This document shows positions 30,505 to 39,411 of a stretch of DNA of 64,000 nucleotides, piece after piece. How positions within the stretch are numbered: the stretch's first letter is position 1; the number at the start of each line of letters is the position of its first letter. Position numbers and translations under genes: made by a program. The stretch is from NCBI GenBank assembly GCA_001464055.1, contig LNET01000055.1:1-64000 (forward strand), read 5' to 3'. Source of the stretch: Burkholderiales bacterium Ga0077543. GTDB lineage: Bacteria > Pseudomonadota > Gammaproteobacteria > Burkholderiales > Burkholderiaceae_C. The notes under the pieces were generated by a model. It saw nothing but the letters and a program-made list of their open reading frames with translations, made no database searches and was not told the origin of the DNA.

Positions 30505-31203
30505 ATGAAGTCCAGCACGACCGAAAACCCGAAACTCACGCCGCGCCAGCAGCAGATTCTGGACCTGGTGCAAAGCGCCATCGAACGCACCGGCGCGCCA
30601 CCCACCCGCGCCGAGATCGCCGCCGAACTCGGCTTCAAGTCGGCCAACGCCGCCGAAGAACACCTGCAGGCCCTGGCGCGCAAGGGTGTGCTGGAACTGG
30701 TCAGCGGCACCTCGCGCGGCATCAGACTGAAAAGCGACACCCTGCGTTCGCTGGCTCAAGCCCGGCTCAGCCAGTTCGGCAAGCAATACAGCCTGCCCCT
30801 GCCAGACCTGGCCCAGCTCTGCCTGCCCCTGGTCGGCCGGGTCGCCGCCGGCAGCCCCATCCTGGCGCAGGAACACATCGACCAGACCTTCCAGTTCGAG
30901 GCCTCCTTGTTCCAGCGCCGCCCCGACTACCTGCTGAAGGTGCGCGGCATGAGCATGCGCGACGCCGGCATCATGGATGGCGACCTGCTGGCGGTGCAGA
31001 AAACCAGCGAAGCAAAGAACGGCCAGATCGTCGTCGCCCGCCTGGGCGACGACGTCACCGTCAAGCGCCTGCACAAGGTCGGCAGCCGCATCGAACTGCT
31101 GGCCGAGAACCCCGACTTCAGACCCATCGTCGTCGCGCCCGGTACCGACTTCGCGCTGGAAGGCGTGGCCGTGGGCCTGATCCGCAACACCCTGCTGATG
31201 TAG
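30505..31203 (+). CDS. lexA: SOS transcriptional repressor LexA
   Basis: A 232-residue repressor/autoprotease. The N-terminal winged helix includes [16 protein letters not shown] and [30 protein letters not shown]. The cleavage site is A115-G116 (VAAGSP). The S24 catalytic dyad is S150 (RGMSM) and K187 (DVTVKRL). It represses SOS genes and self-cleaves with RecA filaments. Ribosome-binding sequence AGGAAGGG precedes the ATG, and two LexA-box-like sites lie upstream. A Cdd1-like gene starts 4 nt after the stop and is likely co-expressed. Confidence 0.97.
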   Translation: MKSSTTENPKLTPRQQQILDLVQSAIERTGAPPTRAEIAAELGFKSANAAEEHLQALARKGVLELVSGTSRGIRLKSDTLRSLAQARLSQFGKQYSLPLPDLAQLCLPLVGRVAAGSPILAQEHIDQTFQFEASLFQRRPDYLLKVRGMSMRDAGIMDGDLLAVQKTSEAKNGQIVVARLGDDVTVKRLHKVGSRIELLAENPDFRPIVVAPGTDFALEGVAVGLIRNTLLM

Positions 31204-31207
31204 CGCC

Positions 31208-31537
31208 ATGAACACTGCCGCTGCCCTGTCGCCCCCGCGTGCTCTGAAGCCGCGCAAAGCCCGCCATGCGGGCGAATGTGAACAGCTCGAACAGCTGCCG
31301 AACATCGGCCCCAGCCTGGCTGAAGACCTGCGCAGCATCGGCGTGGTGCTGCCGCAGGACCTGGTCGGCGGCGACGCCTTCCAGCTTTATCAGGCACTGT
31401 GCAGGGCCAGCGGCAAGCGCCAGGACCCTTGCGTGCTCGACACCTTCCTGGCCGCCACCGACTTCATGCGCGGGGCACCGCCCCGACCCTGGTGGACCTA
31501 CACCGCGCAGCGCAAGCTGCAGTTCGGCACGGTCTGA
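31208..31537 (+). CDS. Helix-hairpin-helix (Cdd1 / 'pathogenicity locus' family) protein
   Basis: A 109-residue protein. After a basic N-terminus comes a helix-hairpin-helix-like segment LEQLPNIGPSLAEDLRSIGVVLPQDLVGGD, then LYQALCRASGKRQDPCVLDTFLAATDFM with two conserved cysteines, and a WWTYT end. This pattern matches the Cdd1 family (PF11731, sometimes called mitomycin-resistance-like). The molecular function is not established; the HhH suggests DNA or RNA contact. It is placed 4 nt after lexA, so under SOS control by read-through (inference). Confidence 0.75.
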   Translation: MNTAAALSPPRALKPRKARHAGECEQLEQLPNIGPSLAEDLRSIGVVLPQDLVGGDAFQLYQALCRASGKRQDPCVLDTFLAATDFMRGAPPRPWWTYTAQRKLQFGTV

Positions 31538-31551
31538 AGCAGCGCCCTGGC

Positions 31552-34002
31552 TCAGGGCTGGGTGGAGGGCAGCACCAGCACCTGCTCCGGCGGCACATCG
31601 GCCCACAGGGGAACGTAGTCGCCGCGCCGCCAGGGCTCGGCAAAGCTGCGGTACAGCGGCGAAAAGACGATGCCGCTCTGACCGGTGGAATGCATCACCC
31701 GTGAATTCGCCGGTGTGCCCAGGTCGTACAGCGCCCGCAGGCTTGGACCGTGCTCGTCCAGGTAGAGCTCGCCGGTGGTCTCGTCAGGACGCAGACCCAC
31801 GCGTGACACGTTCACCGTGTGCGTGTCGCCCCCCACAGGCACGCGCAATTCGAACAAGCCCGCCAGGGCCTTCACCCGGCTGAACGGCCGATGTTCAGAA
31901 CGTGCCAGGTGGGCCCGGCCCCATTGCCAGCGCGCCGGATCGTCCCCGAAACGGGCTTGCAGTTCGGCCAGCGCCCGCGAGAAAGCGGCGTCGGACTGCA
32001 TCGCGCAGGTCTCGGGCACAGGCGTGTTGCGGTCATCGCACCAGCTGTTGTCGCCAGCCGCCATGGTCGTACCCAGCACCTCGCTGTGGGTGCGGGTGCG
32101 CAGGCTGCGTTGCCACAATTCGGCACCCGCATCGTCGGCGAACAAGCCTTCGGCCAGTTGCCGGTGCCAGGCCCAGAAAATCAGCGGTGCAGCGGCTTCG
32201 GCCGTCATCTGCCCGTCGAAACCCTGAAGCTGCGCCTGCGCCGCAGTGGCCAGCGGGTGGCTGGACTGCGCCTTCAGCAACCAGGGCAACAGCACCGGCA
32301 CGGCCAGCGAACGGGTGTCCATCTGCAGTGCGGCCATGTCGTCCAGTGTGTGCTTCGGACGTGAGCGCAGCACCTGTTCGATGCGCTGCTGGCGCCACGG
32401 CGGGGCCCATTCGCTGGTCAGGAAGTGTGGATAGCCGGGCTCGGTGATGCGCTGGTTGGCGGTGGCAATGAAGCCTTCGGCTGCCTGCAGCACACGCGGC
32501 GTCTCGTCGGCTGGCACCCAGCCCACCCAGTCGTAGCGCGCATCCCAGCCGGGGGCGGGCACGTAACCCATCAGGTCGTGGTCGGGGCCGCGCAGTGGCA
32601 CGCGGCCGGGTGCCACCATCGCGATCCGGCCGTCTCGGTCGGCCACCACCATGCTCTGCATCGGGGCCACCCAGCGCCGGCTGGCGGCCAGGAAGTCGTC
32701 GACCGACTGCGCACGGTTGAAAGCCAGCGCCGGGCCCAGGGGGTCATTGTCCGGGTCCAGGGCGGTCCAGCGCATGGCCAGCACGAACGGCATGGCCGTG
32801 GGTGTTCCGGGTTTCCCGAGCACATCGTCGGCATGGCCGGCGTCGCTGATCACTGGCCCGTGGCGGCTGCGACGCACGGTGATCTCGACGTCGGGGCGGC
32901 CCTTGACGCGGATGATCTCGGTGTCCGTTTCAAAGCGCGCCCAGCCTTCGGGAGTGCGGTAGCGGCTGGGGTCGCTGGGGTCGACCTGCTCCAGGTAAAG
33001 GTCCTGCACGTCGGGCGCGGTGTTGGTGAAACCCCAGGCCAGGTGCTCGTTCGCGCCCAGCACCACCCCGGGCAGGCCAGGCAGAGTGGCGCCGGCCACT
33101 GTCAAGCCCGGTGATTCCAGACGCGCGAAGTACCACAGCGCGGGCGTGCTCAGCTTCAGATGCGGGTCGTTGGCCAGCAAGGGCTTGCCAGTGGCGCTGC
33201 GCTTGCCTGCCAGGACCCAGTTGTTCGAGCCCACGCCCTCCACTCCCGAAGGCGGCGCAGCATCGGCCATGCGCGTCAGACCGTCGAGCCAGCCCTGCTT
33301 CTGCGTCGCCGTTCCCAGCTTCAAGCCGCGGTACAGGGCGGCGTAGTCCGCCACCGGCAGCGGCACTTCGCCCGGGTAGGGCGGCAACAATTGCTGGATG
33401 CGGTGCACCGGCATCACCAGGGAAAGCCGCAGTCGCAGCAGCTCGCTCGACCAATTGCCGCCCAGGTCCCAGGCCATCATCAGGGCCCAGGCCAGGCTGT
33501 CGACCGGGGTCCAGGCCTCGGGCTGCAGGCCCAGCAGCAGGAATTCAGGCGGCCGGGCGCGCAGGCCGTCGGAGATGACTGCGTTCACGCCGTCGGTGTA
33601 GGCCTGCAGCAGCGTCCGCGACTCGGGCGCCAGGTTGTTCCACTGCACTTGTGCCGCCCGGTGCACACCCAGCGCCCGCAGGAAACGGTCGCCGTCCAGG
33701 GCTCCCGGGCCGAAAGCCTCGGCCAGGCGGCCGGCGCCGATGCGGCGATGGGTTTCCATCTGCCAGAGCCGGTCTTGCGCATGGGCCACGCCCAGACCCC
33801 AGGCGAGGTCGTGTTCGCTCGTGGCTCGGATGGTGGGGATGCCGTGCAGGTCGCGCTCGATCCGGACCTCGGCCCTGGCACCCGGCAGCATGAGCGTACC
33901 GGCCGTCACCGGCAAGGCGCGCTGGGCGTAGCCAAGCAGCAGCGCCGCGCACAGCGCCAGCAGCATCAGCAGGCCGAAGGCCAGACGTCGAATCCACTTC
34001 AT
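31552..34002 (-). CDS. Penicillin acylase family (Ntn-hydrolase) protein
   Basis: An 816-residue protein with an N-terminal signal/anchor segment (residues 7-25). The alpha-chain region includes RDLHGIPTIRATSEHDLAWGLGVAHAQDRLWQM. The autocatalytic processing point and nucleophile is S259 in GVGSNNWVLAG, followed by KPLLANDPHL. The beta-chain includes HGPVISD. Family enzymes are periplasmic amidases acting on beta-lactams, acyl-homoserine lactones or related amides; the substrate here is unknown. The start is the Met of MKWIRRLAFG, preceded by GGAA. It is convergent with the Cdd1 gene (14 nt). Confidence 0.9.
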   Translation of the reverse strand: MKWIRRLAFGLLMLLALCAALLLGYAQRALPVTAGTLMLPGARAEVRIERDLHGIPTIRATSEHDLAWGLGVAHAQDRLWQMETHRRIGAGRLAEAFGPGALDGDRFLRALGVHRAAQVQWNNLAPESRTLLQAYTDGVNAVISDGLRARPPEFLLLGLQPEAWTPVDSLAWALMMAWDLGGNWSSELLRLRLSLVMPVHRIQQLLPPYPGEVPLPVADYAALYRGLKLGTATQKQGWLDGLTRMADAAPPSGVEGVGSNNWVLAGKRSATGKPLLANDPHLKLSTPALWYFARLESPGLTVAGATLPGLPGVVLGANEHLAWGFTNTAPDVQDLYLEQVDPSDPSRYRTPEGWARFETDTEIIRVKGRPDVEITVRRSRHGPVISDAGHADDVLGKPGTPTAMPFVLAMRWTALDPDNDPLGPALAFNRAQSVDDFLAASRRWVAPMQSMVVADRDGRIAMVAPGRVPLRGPDHDLMGYVPAPGWDARYDWVGWVPADETPRVLQAAEGFIATANQRITEPGYPHFLTSEWAPPWRQQRIEQVLRSRPKHTLDDMAALQMDTRSLAVPVLLPWLLKAQSSHPLATAAQAQLQGFDGQMTAEAAAPLIFWAWHRQLAEGLFADDAGAELWQRSLRTRTHSEVLGTTMAAGDNSWCDDRNTPVPETCAMQSDAAFSRALAELQARFGDDPARWQWGRAHLARSEHRPFSRVKALAGLFELRVPVGGDTHTVNVSRVGLRPDETTGELYLDEHGPSLRALYDLGTPANSRVMHSTGQSGIVFSPLYRSFAEPWRRGDYVPLWADVPPEQVLVLPSTQP

Positions 34003-34159
34003 TCCGGGTTCCAGGCTGCGCAGGGCCGGCAAGACTAACCCGGCGCGTGTCGCAGTCGTGAACTGCCCGGCGAAGCCGCCGCTTCTCGCGCCATTGGCTC
34101 AGTGGCCGCAGGGGCACCATGGGCTCAGGTTCAAGCACCGCCCATCCGATAACCAGATC

Positions 34160-34579
34160 ATGAGACCGCTGAACATCCTGTCGCGCTGGCACCCCAGGTC
34201 CACCCTGGGCCCGGGAAACAGCACCCACCTGGGTGTACAGCCGCCGTCGCTGCGCCAGGCACCGGAATCGGCCTGGCACCGGGTGTTGTTCTGGCTGTTG
34301 GCACCGGCGCCCGGCCAGGCCGCGCCGCCCATGAATCGTGTACCGGGCATCCGCGTGGAATTCATGCGCGCGGTGGCCGATGTCGACAGCGAAGAAGCCG
34401 ACCAGCTGCGCGACCGCATCGCCCTGGCCCGCTCGCTGCGCGAACTGTGGCACCTGCGGACCGAAGTCTTTCGCGTCGTCGGACTGGCCTACAGCCAGCG
34501 CGAGGCTGAGGGACGGCTGTCCTTGCTGAACCGCCATTTCCCCACCCGTGCACCGCGTTCGCAGTTCGGATCCCTCTGA
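34160..34579 (+). CDS. Small protein of unknown function, paralogue A of a coupled pair
   Basis: A 139-residue soluble protein I do not recognise. The ATG at MRPLNILSRW is preferred: GATAAC (34148-34153) lies 6 nt upstream, and the in-frame sequence further upstream looks non-coding. The C-terminal half (EEADQLRDRI, LRELWHLRTEVFRVVGL, SRF-like end SQFGSL) is clearly similar to the next gene, so these are diverged tandem duplicates. The stop TGA shares one base with the next ATG (TGATG), giving translational coupling. No catalytic motif, Cys cluster or membrane segment is visible. Confidence 0.65.
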   Translation: MRPLNILSRWHPRSTLGPGNSTHLGVQPPSLRQAPESAWHRVLFWLLAPAPGQAAPPMNRVPGIRVEFMRAVADVDSEEADQLRDRIALARSLRELWHLRTEVFRVVGLAYSQREAEGRLSLLNRHFPTRAPRSQFGSL

Positions 34580-34941
34580 TGAATTCTCCGCTCCTGACCC
34601 CTCCGGCCTCGGCTCCGCGCCACTTCACGAGCGCCCAGACCCTGGGTGTCGGCCTGCCAGGTGACCGCCAGGCCCGCATCGCCGCCCGCCGCGCATTCGT
34701 CGACCTGAAACAGACCTACCTGCTGGCCCTGGGCGAAGTGCCCGAAAACGAAGCCGGGTGGCTGCGCACGCAAGTGCGCTCAGCCGAAGAACCCGCCGAC
34801 TTGTGGCTGCTGCGCGGCCCGGTGTTCGCCGCCTTGACAGGTGTCGACCCGGAAACCCGCCGCCGCCGCCAGATGCTGCGTCGGGGGCTGGATTCGGTCT
34901 TTGCCGACAGCGAACCGCCCAGCAGCTTCGCGCCGCTGTAA
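34579..34941 (+). CDS. Small protein of unknown function, paralogue B of a coupled pair
   Basis: A 120-residue soluble, Arg/Leu-rich protein I do not recognise. The pattern NEAGWLRTQVRSAEEPADLWLLRGPVFAAL, then a basic RRRRQMLRRGLDSVF helix and the end SSFAPL, parallels the upstream protein position by position. It probably forms a homo- or hetero-oligomeric helical protein with it (inference). It is convergent with msrA, 17 nt apart. Confidence 0.7.
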   Translation: MNSPLLTPPASAPRHFTSAQTLGVGLPGDRQARIAARRAFVDLKQTYLLALGEVPENEAGWLRTQVRSAEEPADLWLLRGPVFAALTGVDPETRRRRQMLRRGLDSVFADSEPPSSFAPL

Positions 34942-34958
34942 AGCGGCACCTGGCCCGT

Positions 34959-35498
34959 TCAGGCCAAGGCGGCCTTGACGCGGTGGCGGAAGGTCTGGCG
35001 GAACTTCTCGACCTTCGGCGCCACGACCATCGCGCAGTAACCCTGGCCGGGGTGCTGGGCAAAGTAGTGCTGGTGGTAGGCCTCGGCCCGCGAGTAGCTG
35101 TCCTCGCGCTCGATTTCGGTGACCACCCGGCCCTTCAGATGCTCGTTCAGTTCGGATCGCACCGCCTGCGCCACGGCCTCCTGGTCGGGCGTGTGCCAGT
35201 AGATGCCGCTGCGGTATTGCGTGCCAATGTCGTTGCCCTGCCGGTTCAGCGTGGTCGGGTCGTGAACGACGAAGAAGATTTCAAGCACCTCGCGCAGGCC
35301 GATGCGCTCGGCGTCGAAGCTGACGCGGATGACCTCGTTGTGCCCGGTGGTCCCGGTGCACACCTGTTCGTAGCTGGGATTCGGCACATGTCCGTTGCTG
35401 TAGCCGCTTTCGACGGCGAGCACACCGTCGACCTGCTCGAACACCGCCTCGGTGCACCAGAAGCAACCTCCGCCGAGGGTGATGACCTGTTGTTTCAT
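34959..35498 (-). CDS. msrA: Peptide-methionine (S)-S-oxide reductase MsrA
   Basis: A 179-residue MsrA. The catalytic C12 lies in GGGCFWCTEAVF, followed by GYSNGHVPNPSYEQVCTGTTGHNEV and YRSGIYWH; resolving cysteine chemistry may use the CYC region near the C-terminus (GYCAM). It repairs oxidised methionine with thioredoxin. The start has an AGGAAAG ribosome-binding site. It is divergent from gcdH (93 nt). Confidence 0.95.
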   Translation of the reverse strand: MKQQVITLGGGCFWCTEAVFEQVDGVLAVESGYSNGHVPNPSYEQVCTGTTGHNEVIRVSFDAERIGLREVLEIFFVVHDPTTLNRQGNDIGTQYRSGIYWHTPDQEAVAQAVRSELNEHLKGRVVTEIEREDSYSRAEAYHQHYFAQHPGQGYCAMVVAPKVEKFRQTFRHRVKAALA

Positions 35499-35591
35499 GG
35501 ACTTTCCTGCGCTTTCGGGGTTGTCGCCAGAATGCCAGCGGCCACGGCCGGGGACTCTTTACACTGAAGCCTGATTATCCGGAGATGCACC

Positions 35592-36800
35592 ATGGCCGCG
35601 AAGTTCCAGTGGGATGACCCTTTCCAGCTCGATGCGCAACTGAGCGACGACGAGCGTGCGGTGCGCGACGCCGCCCACACCTACTGCCAGGAACGCCTAC
35701 AGACGCGGGTGTTGATGGCTGCACGCCACGAGAAGTTCGACCGCGAGATCATGAACGAGATGGGTGAGCTGGGCCTTCTGGGCAGCACCATCGAAAACTA
35801 TGGCTGCGCCGGCCTGAACCATGTCTGCTACGGCCTGGTGGCACGCGAGGTCGAACGCGTGGACAGCGGCTACCGCAGCGCGATGAGCGTGCAGAGCAGC
35901 CTCGTGATGCACCCCATCCACGCCTACGGCAACGAGGAACAGCGCCAGAAATACCTGCCGAAGCTGGCCAGCGGCCAGTGGGTGGGCTGCTTCGGCCTGA
36001 CCGAGCCCAACCACGGCAGCGACCCCGCCGGCATGCTGACCCGCGCCACCCCCGCCATGCGCGACGGCGTGGCCGGCTTCGTGCTGAAAGGCAGCAAGAT
36101 GTGGATCACCAACAGCCCCATCGCCGACGTCTTCGTCGTCTGGGCCAAGAAGGTGAACGACGATGGCACGGTCGGCGGCCAGGAAGCCATCCACGGCTTC
36201 ATCCTGGAAAAAGGCATGAAGGGCCTTTCGGCGCCGAAGATCGAAGGCAAGATGAGCCTGCGTGCCAGCATCACCGGCGAAATCGTCATGGACGACGTCT
36301 TCGTGCCCGACGCGCAGCTTCTGCCGAACGTCAGCGGCCTGAAGGGCCCGTTCGGCTGCCTGAACAAGGCGCGCTACGGCATCGCCTGGGGCGTGCTGGG
36401 TGCGGCTGAATTCTGCTGGCATGCCGCGCGCCAGTACACGCTGGACCGTCAGCAGTTCGGCCGCCCGTTGGCCGCCAACCAGCTCATCCAGAAGAAGCTG
36501 GCCGACATGCAGACCGAGATCACGCTGGGCCTGCAGAGCGTGCTGCGCGTGGGCCGGCTGATGGACGACGGCCAGGCCGCCCCGGAGATGATCAGCCTGA
36601 TCAAGCGCAACAGCTGCGGCAAGGCGCTGGACATCGCGCGCGCGGCGCGCGACATGCACGGCGGCAACGGCATCCACGACGAATACCACGTCATCCGCCA
36701 CATGATCAACCTCGAGACCGTGAACACCTACGAAGGCACGCACGACATCCATGCGCTGATCCTGGGGCGGGCGCAGACGGGATTGCAGGCCTTCTTCTGA
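35592..36800 (+). CDS. gcdH: Glutaryl-CoA dehydrogenase
   Basis: A 402-residue acyl-CoA dehydrogenase of the glutaryl-CoA type. It has FAD/substrate signatures [16 protein letters not shown] and [36 protein letters not shown], and catalytic base E381 in [20 protein letters not shown]. The sequence from [11 protein letters not shown]-like N-terminus to C-terminus matches GcdH rather than short-chain dehydrogenases. It converts glutaryl-CoA to crotonyl-CoA plus CO2 in lysine/tryptophan/aromatic degradation. GGAG precedes the ATG. The usual CoA-transferase/CaiB neighbour is absent. Confidence 0.93.
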   Translation: MAAKFQWDDPFQLDAQLSDDERAVRDAAHTYCQERLQTRVLMAARHEKFDREIMNEMGELGLLGSTIENYGCAGLNHVCYGLVAREVERVDSGYRSAMSVQSSLVMHPIHAYGNEEQRQKYLPKLASGQWVGCFGLTEPNHGSDPAGMLTRATPAMRDGVAGFVLKGSKMWITNSPIADVFVVWAKKVNDDGTVGGQEAIHGFILEKGMKGLSAPKIEGKMSLRASITGEIVMDDVFVPDAQLLPNVSGLKGPFGCLNKARYGIAWGVLGAAEFCWHAARQYTLDRQQFGRPLAANQLIQKKLADMQTEITLGLQSVLRVGRLMDDGQAAPEMISLIKRNSCGKALDIARAARDMHGGNGIHDEYHVIRHMINLETVNTYEGTHDIHALILGRAQTGLQAFF

Positions 36801-36840
36801 CACCCATGCGCCAAGGTGCGGGCGGCGCTGGCGGAAGCGC

Positions 36841-37647
36841 ATGAACGCGGCGCTGCTGGCGCTGGGCATCGAGTCGTGGAAACCGGCCATCGGGGCGCTG
36901 CTGCTGCCGCCCGTGCCCTTCCTGCTGCTGGTGCTGTTGGGCGCCTGGCAACTCCTGCACAGGCGGCTGTTGGGCTGGTCCTTGCTCCTGCTGGCTTGCG
37001 CCGGCATCTGGCTGTCGGCCACCACCGCGGTGTCTCACCACGCCCGCCAGACGCTGCTGCGGCCACCGCCAGTGCTGCCTCCGGCCGAGATCGAGCGGCT
37101 GCGCCGTGCGCCGCAGACTGTGGTGGTCGTGCTCGGCGGCGGGCGCATTCCGCTGGCGCTGGAATACGGTACCGCGCAGCTTCACCCGCGCAGCATCGAA
37201 CGCCTGCGTTACGGCATCCACCTGGCCCGGCAGACCAGCCTGCCCATGGCCTTCAGCGGCGGTGTGGGCTGGGGCGGGCGAGACGGTGCTTCGGAAGCGG
37301 AAATCGCCGGGCAGACGGCACAAACCGACTTCGGCTTCAAGATCCGCTGGCAGGAAGGCGAGTCACGCGACACCCGCGAAAACGCCGCGCGCACCGTGGC
37401 CCTGCTGCGCGATCAGGGCGTGCGCCACATCGTGCTGGTGACTCACGGCTACCACATGCCCCGCGCCGGTCGGGCCTTTCGCGAGGCCATCGCCGCCGGG
37501 CCTGTGCCGATCCAGCTGACCCTGGCGCCGATGGGCGTGGGCGCCGACACCCGACTGCGGGCCGGCAACTGGTTGCCCAGCCTCAGCGGGGCCGAGGAAA
37601 CCAGGCTGGTGCTGCACGAATGGCTGGGTCTGCTGATGGGTGCCTGA
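36841..37647 (+). CDS. YdcF/ElyC (DUF218) family membrane protein
   Basis: A 268-residue protein with two N-terminal membrane segments (about residues 15-40 and 45-62) followed by a periplasmic DUF218 domain: VVVVLGGGRIPLALEYG, SIERLRYGIHLARQ, MAFSGGVGWG, ESRDTRENAARTVALL and VTHGYHMPRAGRAF. ElyC-like proteins act in cell-envelope or peptidoglycan homeostasis; the exact activity is unknown. It starts 40 nt after gcdH without a visible Shine-Dalgarno and is convergent with the DUF456 gene. Confidence 0.85.
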   Translation: MNAALLALGIESWKPAIGALLLPPVPFLLLVLLGAWQLLHRRLLGWSLLLLACAGIWLSATTAVSHHARQTLLRPPPVLPPAEIERLRRAPQTVVVVLGGGRIPLALEYGTAQLHPRSIERLRYGIHLARQTSLPMAFSGGVGWGGRDGASEAEIAGQTAQTDFGFKIRWQEGESRDTRENAARTVALLRDQGVRHIVLVTHGYHMPRAGRAFREAIAAGPVPIQLTLAPMGVGADTRLRAGNWLPSLSGAEETRLVLHEWLGLLMGA

Positions 37648-37675
37648 TCACCGCAGAACTGCAGCCTGGCGGCCG

Positions 37676-38158
37676 TCAGATCAGCAGCGCCCCGATGAAG
37701 ATGCCCACCATCATGAAAGCGATGACGACCTTGGCCACCAGCCCGGCCATGATGCCCAGCCAGGTGGCCACGCCCACCTTTACGGCGTTCTTCTGGTCGC
37801 GCCGGGCAAGATATTCGCCCACGGCGGCACCCACCAGCGGCATGAAGAGCACCCCCACGATGCCCATGAACAGACCCACCACCGTGCCGATGGCCGCACC
37901 CACCAGGGCCTGCCGGCTGGCCCCCACCCGCTTGGCACCCAGCAGCCCGGCAACGAAGTCCAGCACCCAGGCCAGTACCGCCAGCACAGCCACGAAGACG
38001 AGGGTGGTCACGGTCACGCGGCTGAAATCGTCGATCCAGGCCCCCAGCACGATGCCGGCCAGCACGAAGGCCGTGCCCGGCAGCGCCGGCAGCACGGTGC
38101 CGGCAAGACCGACCAGAATGAGGGCAACGCTCAGGGTCCAGAGCAGGGCAATCGACAT
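37676..38158 (-). CDS. DUF456 family membrane protein
   Basis: A 160-residue protein with four hydrophobic segments and Gly-rich turns: LVGLAGTVLPALPGTAFVLAG, WVLDFVAGLLGAKRVGASRQALVGAAIGTVVG and VGVLFMPLVGAAVGEYLA, matching DUF456. The function is unknown. It is a single gene between convergent ydcF and the divergent Tim44-like gene. The 184-bp gap before the latter contains only a GC-rich palindrome near 38310. Confidence 0.85.
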   Translation of the reverse strand: MSIALLWTLSVALILVGLAGTVLPALPGTAFVLAGIVLGAWIDDFSRVTVTTLVFVAVLAVLAWVLDFVAGLLGAKRVGASRQALVGAAIGTVVGLFMGIVGVLFMPLVGAAVGEYLARRDQKNAVKVGVATWLGIMAGLVAKVVIAFMMVGIFIGALLI

Positions 38159-38342
38159 GTGAGGGCGTCAGGCGCAGGTGAACACGCCAGTCCGGCGCCG
38201 GCGAATATTGCATGCTGACGGGTCATACTGCACCCACACCGAAAGGGGCCTTGGTTTGCCATCTGGCGCCCCCATGTGCAATGGCGTCACACTTCGGTTT
38301 GAATGGGCCGCGGGCCCGATCTCGAGACAAAGGACTGCTTGA

Positions 38343-39371
38343 ATGAACATCTGGATGAATCGCGCCATGACCCTGGCCCTCGGCGCAGCCGTTTGCCTGA
38401 CCACGGTGATTCCCCTGGACGCCGAAGCCAAGCGCCTGGGCGCTGGCCGTTCGCAGGGCATGCAGCGTGACATGCCTGCGCGCACGGCACCCGACGCACC
38501 GCCCGCCAAGCCGGCCCAACCGGCGCAGGGCGCCAACCCCGGCGCACCCGCTGCTGCGGCTGCTGGCGGCGCGGCTGCGGCCGCAGGCAAGCGTTCCTGG
38601 CTGGGACCCATTGCCGGCCTGGCCGCCGGCCTGGGCCTGGCAGCATTGTTCAGCAGCATGGGCCTGGGCGCAGAACTCGCCAACTTCGTGATGCTGGCCC
38701 TGCTGGGTGTCGCTGCGTTCTTCCTGGTGCGATTCCTCATGGCGCGGTTTGGTCGCGGTGCCAACCAGGGCGGCCCGGCGCTGGCCAGCGCTGCCGGCGG
38801 CAACGGCGGCAACAACAGTTTCCGCCAGGCCAGCCCGCAGACCGCCACGCCGGTCAAGCCCGCCGCTCCTGTGTTCGTCGACGAGCGGCCTGCGGCCTTC
38901 AAGCCCGCGCCCGAGCCCGTGGCGGCGGCAGCCCCTGTGGCTGCGGCTGCACCGGTGGCAACCGCCGCACCGGTGGCAGCGGCATTCGTCCCGGCTGCTT
39001 TCGACAGCGAAGGCTTCGCACGCATCGCCAAGATGATCTTCATCCGCATGCAGACGGCCAATGACGCTGGTGACCTGAACGACCTGCGCCGCTTCACCAC
39101 GCCGGAAATGTTCGCTGCCATCCGCCTGGACATCCAGGACCGCAACGGTGCTGTCCAGACCACCGACGTGGTGAGGGTCGACGCGCAGGTGCTGGACGTG
39201 GCCGACGAATCCGACCGTCAGATCGTCAGCGTGCGCTTCACCGGACAGGTGGTCGAAGAAGCCGGCGCTGCCGCGACCGACTTCGACGAGATCTGGCACC
39301 TGGTGAAGGACGCCGACAGCGCCGACAGCGCCTGGGCCATCGCCGGCATCGAGCAGAACCAGAAGTCCTGA
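38343..39371 (+). CDS. Tim44-like domain membrane protein
   Basis: A 342-residue protein. It has an N-terminal signal peptide, a Pro/Ala-rich spacer, two close membrane segments (about residues 88-130, WLGPIAGLAAGLGLAALFSSMGLG and ANFVMLALLGVAAFFLV), an Ala/Pro/Val low-complexity repeat (PVAAAAPVAA), and a C-terminal Tim44-like domain (about 220-338: FARIAKMIFIRMQTANDAGDLNDLRRFTTPEMFAAI). Bacterial members are of unknown function. AAAGGA precedes the ATG. A separate S9 peptidase gene follows 40 nt downstream. Confidence 0.85.
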   Translation: MNIWMNRAMTLALGAAVCLTTVIPLDAEAKRLGAGRSQGMQRDMPARTAPDAPPAKPAQPAQGANPGAPAAAAAGGAAAAAGKRSWLGPIAGLAAGLGLAALFSSMGLGAELANFVMLALLGVAAFFLVRFLMARFGRGANQGGPALASAAGGNGGNNSFRQASPQTATPVKPAAPVFVDERPAAFKPAPEPVAAAAPVAAAAPVATAAPVAAAFVPAAFDSEGFARIAKMIFIRMQTANDAGDLNDLRRFTTPEMFAAIRLDIQDRNGAVQTTDVVRVDAQVLDVADESDRQIVSVRFTGQVVEEAGAAATDFDEIWHLVKDADSADSAWAIAGIEQNQKS

Positions 39372-39411
39372 AGTCCCGGGCGGAGGGCGCGCGGCCGCTA
39401 CCATCGCGGCC

